Part shown: one piece after another, positions 51,692-60,975 of the stretch
Numbering within the stretch: the first letter of the stretch is position 1
Layout of the letters: every line of letters begins with the position of its first letter
Assembly: GCF_040546585.1 (NCBI RefSeq)
Contig: NZ_JBEPOC010000001.1
Location: 1,860,001-1,924,000, forward strand
Direction of reading: 5' to 3'
Source of the DNA: Marmoricola sp. OAE513
GTDB lineage: Bacteria > Actinomycetota > Actinomycetes > Propionibacteriales > Nocardioidaceae
Length of the DNA stretch: 64,000 nucleotides
The notes under the pieces: generated by a model
What the model saw: only the letters and a program-made list of their open reading frames with translations
Database searches by the model: none
Told to the model about the DNA's origin: nothing
Translations under genes and position numbers: made by a program

Positions 51692-51965
51692 GCCGCTGGT
51701 CGAGTTCGACGCCGAGGTCGTGAAGAGCGACAAGCCCGGCGGGTGGTCGTACGTCGTCTGGCCGGAGTCGGCGGAGTTCTTCGGGACGCGCGGCCTGGTC
51801 AAGGTCCGCGGGACCGTCGACGGCGAGCCGTTCGAGAGCTCCTTCATGGCCCTGGGGGACGGCAACCACAAGCTCCCCGTGAAGTCGGCGATCCGGGTCA
51901 AGATCGGCAAGGAGGTGGGCGATACCGTGCACGTCGTCGTCCTGGAGAGAATCGAGAAGTCATGA
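51684..51965 (+). CDS. DUF1905 domain protein
   Basis: A 93-residue protein composed of DUF1905: [39 protein letters not shown] and [20 protein letters not shown]. The start is TTG 51684: the domain's first strand would be lost with any later start, and GAGGA lies upstream. It overlaps the hydrolase by 8 bp and its stop overlaps the enoyl-CoA hydratase ATG as ATGA. Function is unknown; the family is often fused to or near YdeI-like proteins. Confidence 0.8.
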   Translation: MTEPLVEFDAEVVKSDKPGGWSYVVWPESAEFFGTRGLVKVRGTVDGEPFESSFMALGDGNHKLPVKSAIRVKIGKEVGDTVHVVVLERIEKS

Positions 51966-52744
51966 GTGCTGTCCTCACCGAGCGCGACGGGCACGTCCTC
52001 GTCATCACCCTGAACCGCCCCGAGGCCCGCAACGCGGTCAACGGCGAGCTGACCCAGGGCCTGGGCGACGCCCTCGAGCTGGCGCACACCGACATCGAGA
52101 TCCGTGCGGTGGTCCTCACCGGTGCCGGCGACCAGTCCTTCTGCGCGGGCGCCGACCTCAAGGCGATCTCGCGCGGCGAGAGCCTGAACCCGGTCGGCAC
52201 CGAGGCGTGGGGGTTTGCCGGCATGGTGCAGCACCCGATCGCCAAGCCGGTGATCGCTGCCGTGAACGGCACCGCACTGGGCGGGGGGACCGAGCTCGTC
52301 CTGGCCAGCGACCTCGCCGTCGCTGCCGACACGGCGAGGTTCGGGCTGCCCGAGGTGAAGCGCGGGCTGATCGCCGCCGCCGGCGGTGTCATCCGGCTCC
52401 CCGCCCAGATCCCGCAGAAGGTCGCCATGCACCTGCTGCTCACCGGCGACCCGATCGATGCAGCGACGGCGCTCCGGTGGGGTCTGGTCAACGAGGTCGT
52501 CCCGGCCGGCCAGGTGCTCTCCGCTGCCGTGGCGCTGGCGCAGAAGATCGCCGCCAACGCACCGTTGTCGGTGCAGGGCAGCAAGCAGGTCGCGCTCGGC
52601 CTGCGCGACGGTGCCATCGCCTCGGAGAAGGACGCCTGGGCCGACAGCGACGCAGCGATGATGCGGGTCTTCTCCAGCGAGGACGCCATGGAGGGTCCGA
52701 TCGCCTTCGCCGAGAAGCGCGAGCCGCAGTGGAAGGGCCGCTGA
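51962..52744 (+). CDS. Enoyl-CoA hydratase/isomerase family protein
   Basis: A 260-residue crotonase. [13 protein letters not shown] supplies the first oxyanion-hole region and [20 protein letters not shown] the second. In [20 protein letters not shown] the usual second catalytic Glu position is occupied by the EVKRG motif region; one of the two typical glutamates is uncertain. The family catalyses hydration in beta-oxidation. ATGA overlap with DUF1905 shows translational coupling. It is the last gene of the BVMO operon, and its presence supports channeling of the cleavage product into beta-oxidation. Confidence 0.92.
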   Translation: MSAVLTERDGHVLVITLNRPEARNAVNGELTQGLGDALELAHTDIEIRAVVLTGAGDQSFCAGADLKAISRGESLNPVGTEAWGFAGMVQHPIAKPVIAAVNGTALGGGTELVLASDLAVAADTARFGLPEVKRGLIAAAGGVIRLPAQIPQKVAMHLLLTGDPIDAATALRWGLVNEVVPAGQVLSAAVALAQKIAANAPLSVQGSKQVALGLRDGAIASEKDAWADSDAAMMRVFSSEDAMEGPIAFAEKREPQWKGR

Positions 52745-52764
52745 GGCTCACGTAGCCGCAACCT

Positions 52765-52808
52765 GGTTACCGACCCGTAACCGGAACCCCTCAGTTTCAG
52801 TTGAGGGG
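52765..52808 (+). promoter_or_regulatory. Inverted repeat and RBS-overlapping hairpin before the acylase gene
   Basis: GGTTAC-N6-GTAACC at 52765-52782 is a perfect 6-bp inverted repeat. CCCCTCA at 52787-52793 pairs with TGAGGGG at 52802-52808 with an 8-nt loop; the right arm holds the GAGGGG Shine-Dalgarno 2 nt before the ATG. It could hide the ribosome site or terminate the upstream operon. Confidence 0.55.
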
Positions 52809-52810
52809 AC

Positions 52811-55228
52811 ATGGTGACCTCACACACCCGTCGGCTGGCCTGTGCCGCCGCAGCCGCACTGACCGTCTCGTTGATCGCGATCAACGGTTCCGCGACCTCG
52901 ACGGCGACGGCGGCCCCGCCGACGTACTCCGCGACGGTCACCCGCACCGAGCACGGCATCCCGCACATCACCGCGAACGACTGGGGCTCCCTGGGCTACG
53001 GCTCCGGGTACGCCGCGGCCGAGACCTCGATCTGTGCTCTCGCCGACGTCGTGCTGACCGGGCGCGGAGAGCGCTCGAAGTACCTCGGTCCGGACGCCAA
53101 GTTCGACGACGGGGTCGCCATCAACGGCACCAACTTCCAGATCGATGCGCTCGTCGCCGATCTCCACAACCGGAAGGTCGTCGAGGGCATCCTGGCTGAC
53201 CCGAAAGCCGGTCCGAGTGCGAAGGCCAAGCAGATGGTCGCCGGCTACGCCGCCGGGGTGAACAAGTACCTGCGCGACAGTGGCGGTGCCTCGAGCATCA
53301 CCGACCCGGCGTGCAAGAACGCGGCCTGGATCCAACCGAACGCCACCGCCCTGGACGTCTGGTACGGCGTCTACCTGGCCAACATCATCGCCTCGACCGG
53401 CAACTTCCTGAAGGAGATCGTCGGCGCGACGCCGCCCTCGCTGGGTGACCCTGGCCTGCCCGGTCTGGCGACGTTCGGCATCGTGCCGCCCGAGCTCCCC
53501 GACGCCGACGAGCTCACCGAGTCGCTCAAGACCGACGAGAACTTCGGATCGAACGCGACCGCCATCGGCGCGGAGGCCAGCACCACCGGGTCCGGCATGC
53601 TGCTGGGCAACCCGCACTTCCCGTGGAACGGGAGGTTCCGGTTCAGCCAGCAGCAGCTCACCATCCCCGGCCAGTACGACGTCGCCGGCGGAAGCCTGAT
53701 CGGTTCGCCGGTGGTCAACATCGGGTGGAACAACAACGTCGCGTGGAGCCACACGGTCTCGACGGCGTACCGGTTCGCGCCGTACGAGTACCGCACGGTC
53801 CTCTCGCCGTTCACCTACCTCTCGGCGAACGGGCTCCTGAAGCAGGTCGAGAAGCGCAACGTCACGGTGACGATCAAGAAGAGCGATGGCACCCTCGGCA
53901 GCCGGAGCACGACGTTCTACCGAACCCCGCAGGGCTACGTCATCGACTCACCGAGCCAGCTCATGGGCTGGACGCCGCTCAGCTTCTTCGCGATCCGCGA
54001 CGCCAACGGCGAGCAGCTGCGCACCATCGACACTTTCTTGGAGATGGGCGGTGCGAGTGACGTCCGAGACCTGCTCGAGCGTCAGGACGCTGCCGGCGGC
54101 ATGCCGTGGGTGAACACGACCGCGGCCGACCGCAACGGTGACGTGCTGTACGCCGACCACTCGGTCGTCCCGAACGTGTCGAACAACCTGGCCAACAAGT
54201 GCATGACCCCGATCGGGAGGGTGCTCCAGCAGCTGGCCGGTCTGCCGGCTCTGGACGGCACGTTCGCCGACAGCTTGTGCAAGTGGGGCGCGGACGCCGA
54301 CGCCGAGCGCCCGGGCATCTTCGGGTCGAAGAACCTGCCGTCCACGGTCCGCCGCGACTGGGTGATGAACGCCAACGACTCCTATTGGCTGCCGAACCCG
54401 GACGAGAAGCTCGAGGGCTTCGCCCGGATCATCGGGTGCGAGCAGTGCGTCCGGACGATGCGGACCCGGATGGTCGACCACTACGTGATCGACGCCCTCA
54501 AGGTCGGCAAGATCAGCCCGACCCAGCTGCGAGGTTTCGAGCACGAGAACCGGGTGATGGCGGCCGAGGTGTTCGGCACCGACAACCTCGTCAAGGTCTG
54601 CCTCGCCGCGAACGGCGGTGACGCCTGCCCGGTGCTCGCTGCCTGGGACAAGACGTCGAACAAGGAGAGTCGCGGGTACGCGATCTTCGAGCAGTTCGTG
54701 ACCCGGCTGCCGAAGAACGGTCTGCTCTCGAGCGGCCCGTGGAGCGTCGGGTTCTCGCGAGCCAACCCGGTCGACACCCCGAACACTCCCAAGACAGCTG
54801 ACCCGAAGGTCATCCGCGCCATGGCTCAGGCGATCGCCTACCTGCGCACCAACAACATCCCGGTCGACGCGACCTGGGGCGAGGTCCAGGTCGCCGGCGA
54901 CCGAGGTGCTCCGGCGATCCCGCTCGGCGGTGGTAACGGCGATCAGGCCGGCAACGCCAACGCGCTCGCGTCGCGGGGGGTGCTCGCCAACACCGGGTAC
55001 CTCAAGCCGATCACCTACGGGTCCTCGCACATCCAGGCGATCTCGTTCCTCCCGGGTGGCGGGGTCGATGCGAAGACGATCCTGACCTACGGCCAGTCGG
55101 ACAACCCGAACTCGCCGTGGTCGAGCGACCAGACGCAGATGTTCAGCGACCAGCAGTGGGTGAGCTTCGCCTTCACCCCGGCCCAGATCGCAGCGGACAA
55201 GATCAGCAGCGTCACCGTCAGCGAGTAG
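52811..55228 (+). CDS. Secreted penicillin-acylase family (Ntn hydrolase) protein
   Basis: An 805-residue precursor exported by a signal peptide (residues 8-35). Ntn-type self-processing at G246|S247 in ENFGSNATAIG would give an alpha chain of about 210 residues and a beta chain of about 559 starting with nucleophile Ser. Conserved beta-chain stretches are GNPHFPWNGRFRFSQQQL, INIGWNNNVAWSHTVST (seen as VNIGWNNNVAWSHT) and MNANDSYWLPNPDEKLEG. The family includes aculeacin, acyl-homoserine-lactone and penicillin acylases; substrate cannot be assigned. A hairpin covers the Shine-Dalgarno sequence. Confidence 0.9.
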   Translation: MVTSHTRRLACAAAAALTVSLIAINGSATSTATAAPPTYSATVTRTEHGIPHITANDWGSLGYGSGYAAAETSICALADVVLTGRGERSKYLGPDAKFDDGVAINGTNFQIDALVADLHNRKVVEGILADPKAGPSAKAKQMVAGYAAGVNKYLRDSGGASSITDPACKNAAWIQPNATALDVWYGVYLANIIASTGNFLKEIVGATPPSLGDPGLPGLATFGIVPPELPDADELTESLKTDENFGSNATAIGAEASTTGSGMLLGNPHFPWNGRFRFSQQQLTIPGQYDVAGGSLIGSPVVNIGWNNNVAWSHTVSTAYRFAPYEYRTVLSPFTYLSANGLLKQVEKRNVTVTIKKSDGTLGSRSTTFYRTPQGYVIDSPSQLMGWTPLSFFAIRDANGEQLRTIDTFLEMGGASDVRDLLERQDAAGGMPWVNTTAADRNGDVLYADHSVVPNVSNNLANKCMTPIGRVLQQLAGLPALDGTFADSLCKWGADADAERPGIFGSKNLPSTVRRDWVMNANDSYWLPNPDEKLEGFARIIGCEQCVRTMRTRMVDHYVIDALKVGKISPTQLRGFEHENRVMAAEVFGTDNLVKVCLAANGGDACPVLAAWDKTSNKESRGYAIFEQFVTRLPKNGLLSSGPWSVGFSRANPVDTPNTPKTADPKVIRAMAQAIAYLRTNNIPVDATWGEVQVAGDRGAPAIPLGGGNGDQAGNANALASRGVLANTGYLKPITYGSSHIQAISFLPGGGVDAKTILTYGQSDNPNSPWSSDQTQMFSDQQWVSFAFTPAQIAADKISSVTVSE

Positions 55229-55246
55229 ACGCTCGCCGAGCCTGCC

Positions 55247-55378
55247 CCGTCGTCGAGCTTGCCCCCGGTCGTCGAGCCTGCCGAGACGCGGTGGCCGGGG
55301 TCGTTCGGTCGTCGAGCTTGCCGAGACGTGGTGACCGGGGGTTCGCTCGGTCGTCGAGCCTGCCGAGACGCGGTGACC
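55247..55378. repeat. Three direct copies plus a partial copy of the interspersed repeat at a convergent junction
   Basis: CGGTCGTCGAGCCTGCCGAG continuing ACGCGGTGRCC occurs at 55266-55296, 55306-55336 and 55348-55378; copy two has T for C in two places. A partial degenerate copy lies at 55247-55268. It fills the 175-bp gap between the acylase and nuclease-like stops. Confidence 0.85.
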
Positions 55379-55403
55379 CAGCGCAGGGACTGCTGCGGCT
55401 CCG

Positions 55404-56984
55404 TCAGGGAGTCGACAGGAACGGCACGTACACGCTCGCCGTGATCAGGTTGTGGTCCGACTGGTACGCGCTGGTGGCCTTGCCGTAGACCCGGTTCACG
55501 TTCTCGTAGCGCCGGATCCCGGTGAAGCCCTTGAACAGGAGATAGTCGGCACGACCACCGACGCCCACCTTCGAGACCGCCGGCTTGGTGGCGTGCTTGT
55601 TGACCGTCGAGTACTTCAGACCGACCTTGGTCACCGCGCTCTGCGCGTCCCAGTAGCCCGCACGGACGAAGGTCGGCTGACCCTCGCCGACGCAGGCCGG
55701 CTCGCTGTTCTCGTCGCAGTACGCGCCGAAGCTGCCGAGCAGGTCGCCGCCGACGATCGTCGGGATGCCCGTGGGCGCCTTCGCGGCGAGCTCGCGCAGC
55801 AGTGCCGCCGACTGGTCGTGGGCGGACTTCTTCTTGGTCGGGATGCTCGTGCTCGAGGACGACTCGAGATGTGCCGAGACGACCAGGACGTCCTGCGAAC
55901 CAGTGGCAGGAGCCACCGGGGTGAGGCGGGCCCACGGGGTCAGCAGCGGCGTGGTGAGGCTGGAGTCCTTCCGCTGCCCGACCAGACCGCTGCCGGCCAC
56001 CGTGAACTTGCTGGACCGGTACAGGATCTGCTGCCCGACGTACCCGTCGTCACCCGCGGTCACGACCTTCCAGCCGCTCTGACCCTCACCCGAGGCGAGT
56101 CGGCTCGCGATGTTGGACGCGGTCGTGAAGGTGGCCTCCTGCAGGAGCACCGCGTCGAGGTTGCGGGCCGCGATGTTGTCGGCCAGGTTGTTGATCTTGG
56201 TGGCGTTCTTCGCCGACGTCGGGAACAGCTCGACGTTGTACGAGCCGATCGCGAAGCCGTACCCGGTCGCCGAGGTGCCCGGGTCCCGCGGCTTGGAGAA
56301 GACCGGGAAGAACGGGGTCTGGCGCGTGGTCCGGGTGCAGCCGTTGTTGGTCTGCAGCTGTCCGAAGATCGGGTTGCCGTACGCCGGGCTCAGGAACCGG
56401 TCCTTGGCGGCTGGGGTCTTCGGCAGGTTGATCGAGACGCTGCGCGCGGTCTTGCCGAACCAGGACGTGTACTTGTCGTACCCCTTCCACAGCCCGTACG
56501 GCGCCGCCGACCAGCGCAGCCGGTACTTGGCGGCGTACGACGTGTAGCTCCAGCTCACCTTGGCGGCGGTCGTGCTCGTCTGACCGCCGGTGCTCGTCTT
56601 CGCGACGGCCGGGGCCTTGTTCTTGAACTTCAGCTTCTTCGCCTTCGACCAGGCGCCGACCTTGCCGGCCTTGAGCGCGCGCACCTGCACGTACCAGGCC
56701 ACGCAGCGGTTGCTCAGCGTCGAGGTGCTCGTCGAGGAGGACGTTGCCGTGATCGGGGTCGCGCGCCCGAGGCCGGACTTCGAGGCTGCCCAGCGGACCT
56801 GGTACGTCGCGCCGGACACGGCCTTCCAGCGGATCTTGAGCTTCGCGTTGTACCAGTCCTGCCCGGCGCTGGAGACCTTCGAGACCTTGGGGATGCCAGC
56901 GGCTTGGGCCGAGGTGACCGTGAGGCCGAGGGCGACGGTGGTCGCGAGGAGGATGGCCAGGAGCAGCCGGAGGTGGGAGCGCAC
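55404..56984 (-). CDS. Secreted protein with Ig/FN3-like domains and an EEP nuclease/phosphatase domain
   Basis: A 526-residue secreted protein. Signal peptide: LLLAILLATTVALGLTVTSA. Residues about 30-210 contain two FN3-like domains (ATYQVRWAASKSGLG and AAKYRLRWSAAPYGLWKG). The C-terminal 300 residues are an endonuclease/exonuclease/phosphatase fold with GSYNVELFP, AVLLQEATF (Glu), VVSAHLESSS (His), TIVGGDLLGSFGAY (Asp, with LLG in place of FN) and YQSDHNLITASV (Asp-His). The GDFN Asn is therefore replaced. Function could be nuclease or phosphodiesterase. I chose GTG 56984, which begins the signal peptide. Confidence 0.85.
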   Translation of the reverse strand: MRSHLRLLLAILLATTVALGLTVTSAQAAGIPKVSKVSSAGQDWYNAKLKIRWKAVSGATYQVRWAASKSGLGRATPITATSSSTSTSTLSNRCVAWYVQVRALKAGKVGAWSKAKKLKFKNKAPAVAKTSTGGQTSTTAAKVSWSYTSYAAKYRLRWSAAPYGLWKGYDKYTSWFGKTARSVSINLPKTPAAKDRFLSPAYGNPIFGQLQTNNGCTRTTRQTPFFPVFSKPRDPGTSATGYGFAIGSYNVELFPTSAKNATKINNLADNIAARNLDAVLLQEATFTTASNIASRLASGEGQSGWKVVTAGDDGYVGQQILYRSSKFTVAGSGLVGQRKDSSLTTPLLTPWARLTPVAPATGSQDVLVVSAHLESSSSTSIPTKKKSAHDQSAALLRELAAKAPTGIPTIVGGDLLGSFGAYCDENSEPACVGEGQPTFVRAGYWDAQSAVTKVGLKYSTVNKHATKPAVSKVGVGGRADYLLFKGFTGIRRYENVNRVYGKATSAYQSDHNLITASVYVPFLSTP

Positions 56985-57054
56985 GGGAGGTCCTTCAGGT
57001 TCAGAAACGGGAAGACCCCACCGTAATCCGTTCCGGTACTTCTCGGTGCACGAA

Positions 57055-58338
57055 CTAGACCGGTTGATCCGGCGACGGCGCCAATCGGTACCGGATGAAC
57101 GTCGGCACCGCGAACGCCGCGACGACCACGAGCACCACGACCAGCAGTCCACCGCCGGCAGCGGCGGTCGCCGTCCCGACCACGGCCGCAGCTCCGCCGT
57201 GCGCGACGTCGGCGATCCGCGGACCGCCGGCAACCACCACGATGAACACCCCCTGCAACCGGCCGCGCACGGCGTCGGACGCCGAGGCCTGCAGCATGCT
57301 CATCCGGAACGCAGCCGAAGCCATGTCGGCAGCGCCGGCGACAACCAGCATCAGCACGGCGAGCGCGAGCATGACGTTGCGTGCCCCGGTGTCGGCCAGG
57401 GCGACGGCACCACCGAAGCCGGCGATCGCCAGACCCCAGACGACGATCGAGGCGACCACCGCGAAGCCCTGCCGCTCGACGCGGGAGACCCACCCGGAGA
57501 ACACGCCACCGAGGACGGCTCCGAGCGGGATCGCCGCGAACAGCAGCGCGAAGGCGAGACCACCTTCGGACGGTCCGCCGAAGTCGAGGTGCGCGATCTC
57601 CGGGAACAACGCCCGGGGCATGCCGAAGATCATCGCGATCAGGTCGACCACGAAGGACATCAGCAGCACCGGGTGTCCCCGGAGGTAGCCGAGGCCGTCG
57701 AGGACCGACCGGAGGCCGGCTGTTCCGACCGCACCCTCGACGGGGAGCGCCGGCAGGCTGACCACGGCGCTCAACGTGGCGAACAAGGTGAAGGTGTCGA
57801 TCAGGTACAGCCAGGAGAAACCGACGACCGGGATCAGCACGCCGCCCACCAGCGGACCGGCGATGGCGCCGGCCTGGAGCACCGTCATGTTGAGGGAGTT
57901 CGCTGCAGGAAGCTCAGCCGGGGTGAGCAGCTTGGGTAGGATCGCGCTGCGGGTTGGCTGATTGACCGCGAAGAACGCCTGCTGCACCGCGAACAGCCCG
58001 AGCAGCAGCCAGACGTTGCCGGCTCCCGCCGCGGCCTGGGCCCAGAACGCAGCGCTGGTCGCGATCAGGCCGCCAGTGGTGATGATCAGCAGGGTGCGGC
58101 GGTCCATCACGTCGGCGAGCGCTCCGCCCCAGAGGCCGAAGACGATCAACGGGACCAGGCCGAAGAGACCCGTCAGCCCGACGTACGCCGAGGACCCCGT
58201 CTCCGCGTAGATCTGCGCAGGCACCGCGACGACGGTCAGCTGCGCGCCGACGACGGTGATGATGTTCGCGGTCCAGAGGCGTCGGAAGTGCGCATTCCTC
58301 AGCGGAGTGGTGTCCGCGAAGAGCCCCCTGATCTGCAT
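57055..58338 (-). CDS. MFS transporter (EntS/MFS_3-like)
   Basis: A 427-residue twelve-helix transporter. RNAHFRRLWTANIITVVGAQ and AQIYAETGSSAYVGLTGLFG start it, and GGALADVMDRRTLLIITTGG carries the MFS motif-A loop between helices 2 and 3. VGGVLIPVVGFSWLYLIDTF and FRMSMLQASASDAVRGRLQG are typical of the enterobactin-exporter (EntS) group. No siderophore genes are nearby, so the substrate is unknown. It is divergent from the PBP lipoprotein gene (66 bp) and upstream of the nuclease-like gene on the same strand (70-bp gap). Confidence 0.88.
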   Translation of the reverse strand: MQIRGLFADTTPLRNAHFRRLWTANIITVVGAQLTVVAVPAQIYAETGSSAYVGLTGLFGLVPLIVFGLWGGALADVMDRRTLLIITTGGLIATSAAFWAQAAAGAGNVWLLLGLFAVQQAFFAVNQPTRSAILPKLLTPAELPAANSLNMTVLQAGAIAGPLVGGVLIPVVGFSWLYLIDTFTLFATLSAVVSLPALPVEGAVGTAGLRSVLDGLGYLRGHPVLLMSFVVDLIAMIFGMPRALFPEIAHLDFGGPSEGGLAFALLFAAIPLGAVLGGVFSGWVSRVERQGFAVVASIVVWGLAIAGFGGAVALADTGARNVMLALAVLMLVVAGAADMASAAFRMSMLQASASDAVRGRLQGVFIVVVAGGPRIADVAHGGAAAVVGTATAAAGGGLLVVVLVVVAAFAVPTFIRYRLAPSPDQPV

Positions 58339-58404
58339 TGAAGGAGGCTATGCCTGCGGGGGATCCACCTTGAACGCGGCCCGACCGTCTGGTCGTATCG
58401 GGGC

Positions 58405-60309
58405 ATGACTTCTCGGCTCCGGCGTACGTCCCTGTTCTCCGTCCCCGTGGCGCTGGTGCTGCTCGTCGCCGGGTGCGGCGGGCCGAGCGAGGACGAGAAG
58501 GGCGCCCAGAAGGCGGCCGACGCGTTCGCCGTCGCGCTGACGAAGGGCGACGTCAAGGAGACGGCGTTCACGACGACCACCGCCGCTGCGGCGTACACCT
58601 CCCTGGCGAAGCCGCTGCAACGGCTCGGGCCGAAGGTCGAGGCGGGCGAGGTCGAGGTGGACGGGAGCAAGGCGACGACCGAGCTCTCCTGGGACCTGTC
58701 GGGCTGGAAGCACAGCACGACCGTGGCGCTGACCAAGAAGGGCTCGACCTGGCAGGTCGTCTGGAAGCCGACGGTCCTCGAGGCCTCCCTCAAGGACGGC
58801 GAGACCATCGCCGTGACCGGCCTGAAGGCGACTCGCGGCAACATCGTCGGCGCCAACGGCGAGCCGATCGTCGAGCCCCGCGACGTCATACGGTTTGGTA
58901 TCGACAAGGCGCAGGCGGCTGAGAAGAACCCGGGCGCCGATCTGCCTGCTGCCGCCCGACGTCTGGCCGCGCTGCTCGACGTCACCCCGGAGCCCTTCGT
59001 GAAGCAGGTGTCGAAGGCCGGGCCCAAGGCGTTCGTCCAGGCGATCGTGCAGCGCGAGAACGACGTCAAGCAGTCGACGCTGGCCGCCCTGGACGACATC
59101 CCCGGGGCGCGCTCGATCGCCGACAAGCTGCCGCTGGCGCCGTCCAAGGAGTTCGCCGCGGCGCTGCTCGGCACCGTCGGACCCGCGACCGCGGACCTGA
59201 TCAAGAAGAGCGACGGCCGTCTCGCGATCGGCGACGACACCGGGCTCTCGGGCCTCCAGCTCCGTTACGACCGTGAGCTCGCCGGCACCCGAGGCTTCAA
59301 GGTCACCGCTCAGGAACCCGCGCAGAAGAACGGCAACACCGGAGTCGTGAGTCCCCGGGTGCTGTTCACCCAGGAGCCGGTGGACGGCACGAACCTCCAG
59401 CTGTCGCTGGACCGCAAGCTCCAGTCGAAGGCGCAGGACCTGCTCGACAGGTACGGGCCGGCCAGCGCGCTGGTAGCGATCAAGCCCTCGACGGGCGAGG
59501 TGCTGGTGGCGGCCAGCGGCCCCGGGTCGAAGGGCTACAACACCGCCACCTTCGGGCAGTACGCCCCGGGCTCGACCTTCAAGATCATCAGCTCGTTGGC
59601 ACTGCTGCGCTTCGGCATGAAGCCGACGACGTCGGTGAGCTGCCCGGCGCGGGAGACCGTGAACGGCAAGCAGTTCAAGAACTACTCCGACTACCCCTCC
59701 AACCGGATCGGGAAGATCACCCTGCGTGACGCGGTCGCCAACTCCTGCAACACCGCGTTCATCTCCTCGCGCGGCAAGATCAAGGGGACGGCGCTGGCCG
59801 ACGCTGCCGCGTCGCTCGGGTTCGGCGAGGATCACGACATCGGGTTCCCGGCTTACTTCGGGCAGGTGCCGGCTCCCGCCAGCGAGACCGAGGCTGCCGC
59901 CGACCTGATCGGTCAGGGCAAGGTGCTGGCGTCACCGATGGCGATGGCGACCGTGGTGGCGAGCGTGGTGCACGGCTCGACGGTCGTGCCGAACCTCGTT
60001 GCTGGTGTCGACAAAGCGACAGCTTCTCCGGCCAAACCGCTGACGTCGGAGGAGGCCACGAGCCTGCGGGCGCTCATGCACGCGGTGGTCACCGACGGCT
60101 CGGGTCGGTTCCTCTCGGCACTGCAGCCGCCCGACATCATCGCGAAGACGGGCACCGCCGAGTTCGGTAGCAAGACTCCGCTGCAGACCCACACCTGGAT
60201 GGTCGGCGCCCAGGGTGACCTGGCGGTCGCGGTATTCGTCGACATCGGGGAGTCGGGTTCGCAGACGGCGGGCCCGGTGCTCGCGGACTTCCTGCGGGCT
60301 GCTCGCTAG
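58405..60309 (+). CDS. Lipoprotein penicillin-binding transpeptidase with a MecA-type N-terminal domain
   Basis: A 634-residue class B-like PBP. The N-terminus VPVALVLLVAGCGGPSEDE contains lipobox VAGC, so it is a lipoprotein. Residues about 30-140 match the NTF2-like MecA N-terminal domain (KGAQKAADAFAVALTKGD...WQVVWKPTVLEASLKDG), and about 140-300 a dimerisation region with GLKATRGNIVGANGEPIVEP. The transpeptidase has S390-TFK (APGSTFKII), ANSCNTAF (the SxN equivalent) and K581TG (IAKTGTAEFGS). It cross-links stem peptides. Family relatives include MecA/PBP2a and the actinobacterial PBP lipoproteins. It converges on the response regulator (3-bp gap). Confidence 0.92.
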   Translation: MTSRLRRTSLFSVPVALVLLVAGCGGPSEDEKGAQKAADAFAVALTKGDVKETAFTTTTAAAAYTSLAKPLQRLGPKVEAGEVEVDGSKATTELSWDLSGWKHSTTVALTKKGSTWQVVWKPTVLEASLKDGETIAVTGLKATRGNIVGANGEPIVEPRDVIRFGIDKAQAAEKNPGADLPAAARRLAALLDVTPEPFVKQVSKAGPKAFVQAIVQRENDVKQSTLAALDDIPGARSIADKLPLAPSKEFAAALLGTVGPATADLIKKSDGRLAIGDDTGLSGLQLRYDRELAGTRGFKVTAQEPAQKNGNTGVVSPRVLFTQEPVDGTNLQLSLDRKLQSKAQDLLDRYGPASALVAIKPSTGEVLVAASGPGSKGYNTATFGQYAPGSTFKIISSLALLRFGMKPTTSVSCPARETVNGKQFKNYSDYPSNRIGKITLRDAVANSCNTAFISSRGKIKGTALADAAASLGFGEDHDIGFPAYFGQVPAPASETEAAADLIGQGKVLASPMAMATVVASVVHGSTVVPNLVAGVDKATASPAKPLTSEEATSLRALMHAVVTDGSGRFLSALQPPDIIAKTGTAEFGSKTPLQTHTWMVGAQGDLAVAVFVDIGESGSQTAGPVLADFLRAAR

Positions 60310-60312
60310 CGG

Positions 60313-60975
60313 TCAGTCCTCGTCCAGCCCGCGCTCGATCGCGTACCGCGTCAGCTCGACCCGGTTGTGCATCTGCAGCTTCCGCAGCGTGCTCTGCACG
60401 TGGTTCTGGACGGTGCGGTGCGAGATCACGAGGCGCTCGGCGATCTGCCGGTAGGAAAGTCCCTTCGCGACCATCTTGAGCACCTCGGTCTCACGGTCGG
60501 TCAGCCGTTCACCGGTCTCGGCGGCCGGCTCGTCGGAGATCCTCTGGAACTCGCCGAGCACCAGGCCGGCCAGGCCCGGGGTGAAGACCGGGTCGCCGTG
60601 GGCGACGGTCCGTACGGCGGCGAGCAGCTCCTCGCGCGACGCGGACTTCACCAGGTAGCCGGTCGCTCCCGCCTTGACCGCCGCCAGCACGTCGGCCTGC
60701 TCGCCGGAGGCCGACAGGACGAGCACCTTCGTGTCCGGGCACTGGCGCGCGACCTCGGCAGTGACCTCGATGCCGTTGGGCGCCGGGATTTGGAGGTCGA
60801 GCACCATCACGTCCGGACGGACCGCGGGGAACCGAGCGACCGCCTCGCGGCCGTTGCTCGCGACGGCGACGACCTCGAGGCCGGCCTGGACGAGGTCACG
60901 CTCGACCGCGTCGCGCCACATCGGGTGGTCGTCGACCACCATCACCCGGATCGGCGTCTCCTCGGACTCGCTCAT
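60313..60975 (-). CDS. NarL/LuxR-family response regulator
   Basis: A 220-residue regulator. Receiver domain residues 9-125 have the acid pair in VMVVDDHPMWRD, phosphoacceptor D60 in DVMVLDLQIP, and K-containing GYLVKSASREELL. The LuxR-type HTH from about 155 reads RLTDRETEVLKMVAKGLSYR, QIAERLVISHRTVQNHVQST, LRKLQMHNRVELTRYAI. The ATG overlaps the kinase stop as ATGA. It matches the MacR type and is likely to act on nearby or distant promoters not identified here. Confidence 0.94.
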   Translation of the reverse strand: MSESEETPIRVMVVDDHPMWRDAVERDLVQAGLEVVAVASNGREAVARFPAVRPDVMVLDLQIPAPNGIEVTAEVARQCPDTKVLVLSASGEQADVLAAVKAGATGYLVKSASREELLAAVRTVAHGDPVFTPGLAGLVLGEFQRISDEPAAETGERLTDRETEVLKMVAKGLSYRQIAERLVISHRTVQNHVQSTLRKLQMHNRVELTRYAIERGLDED

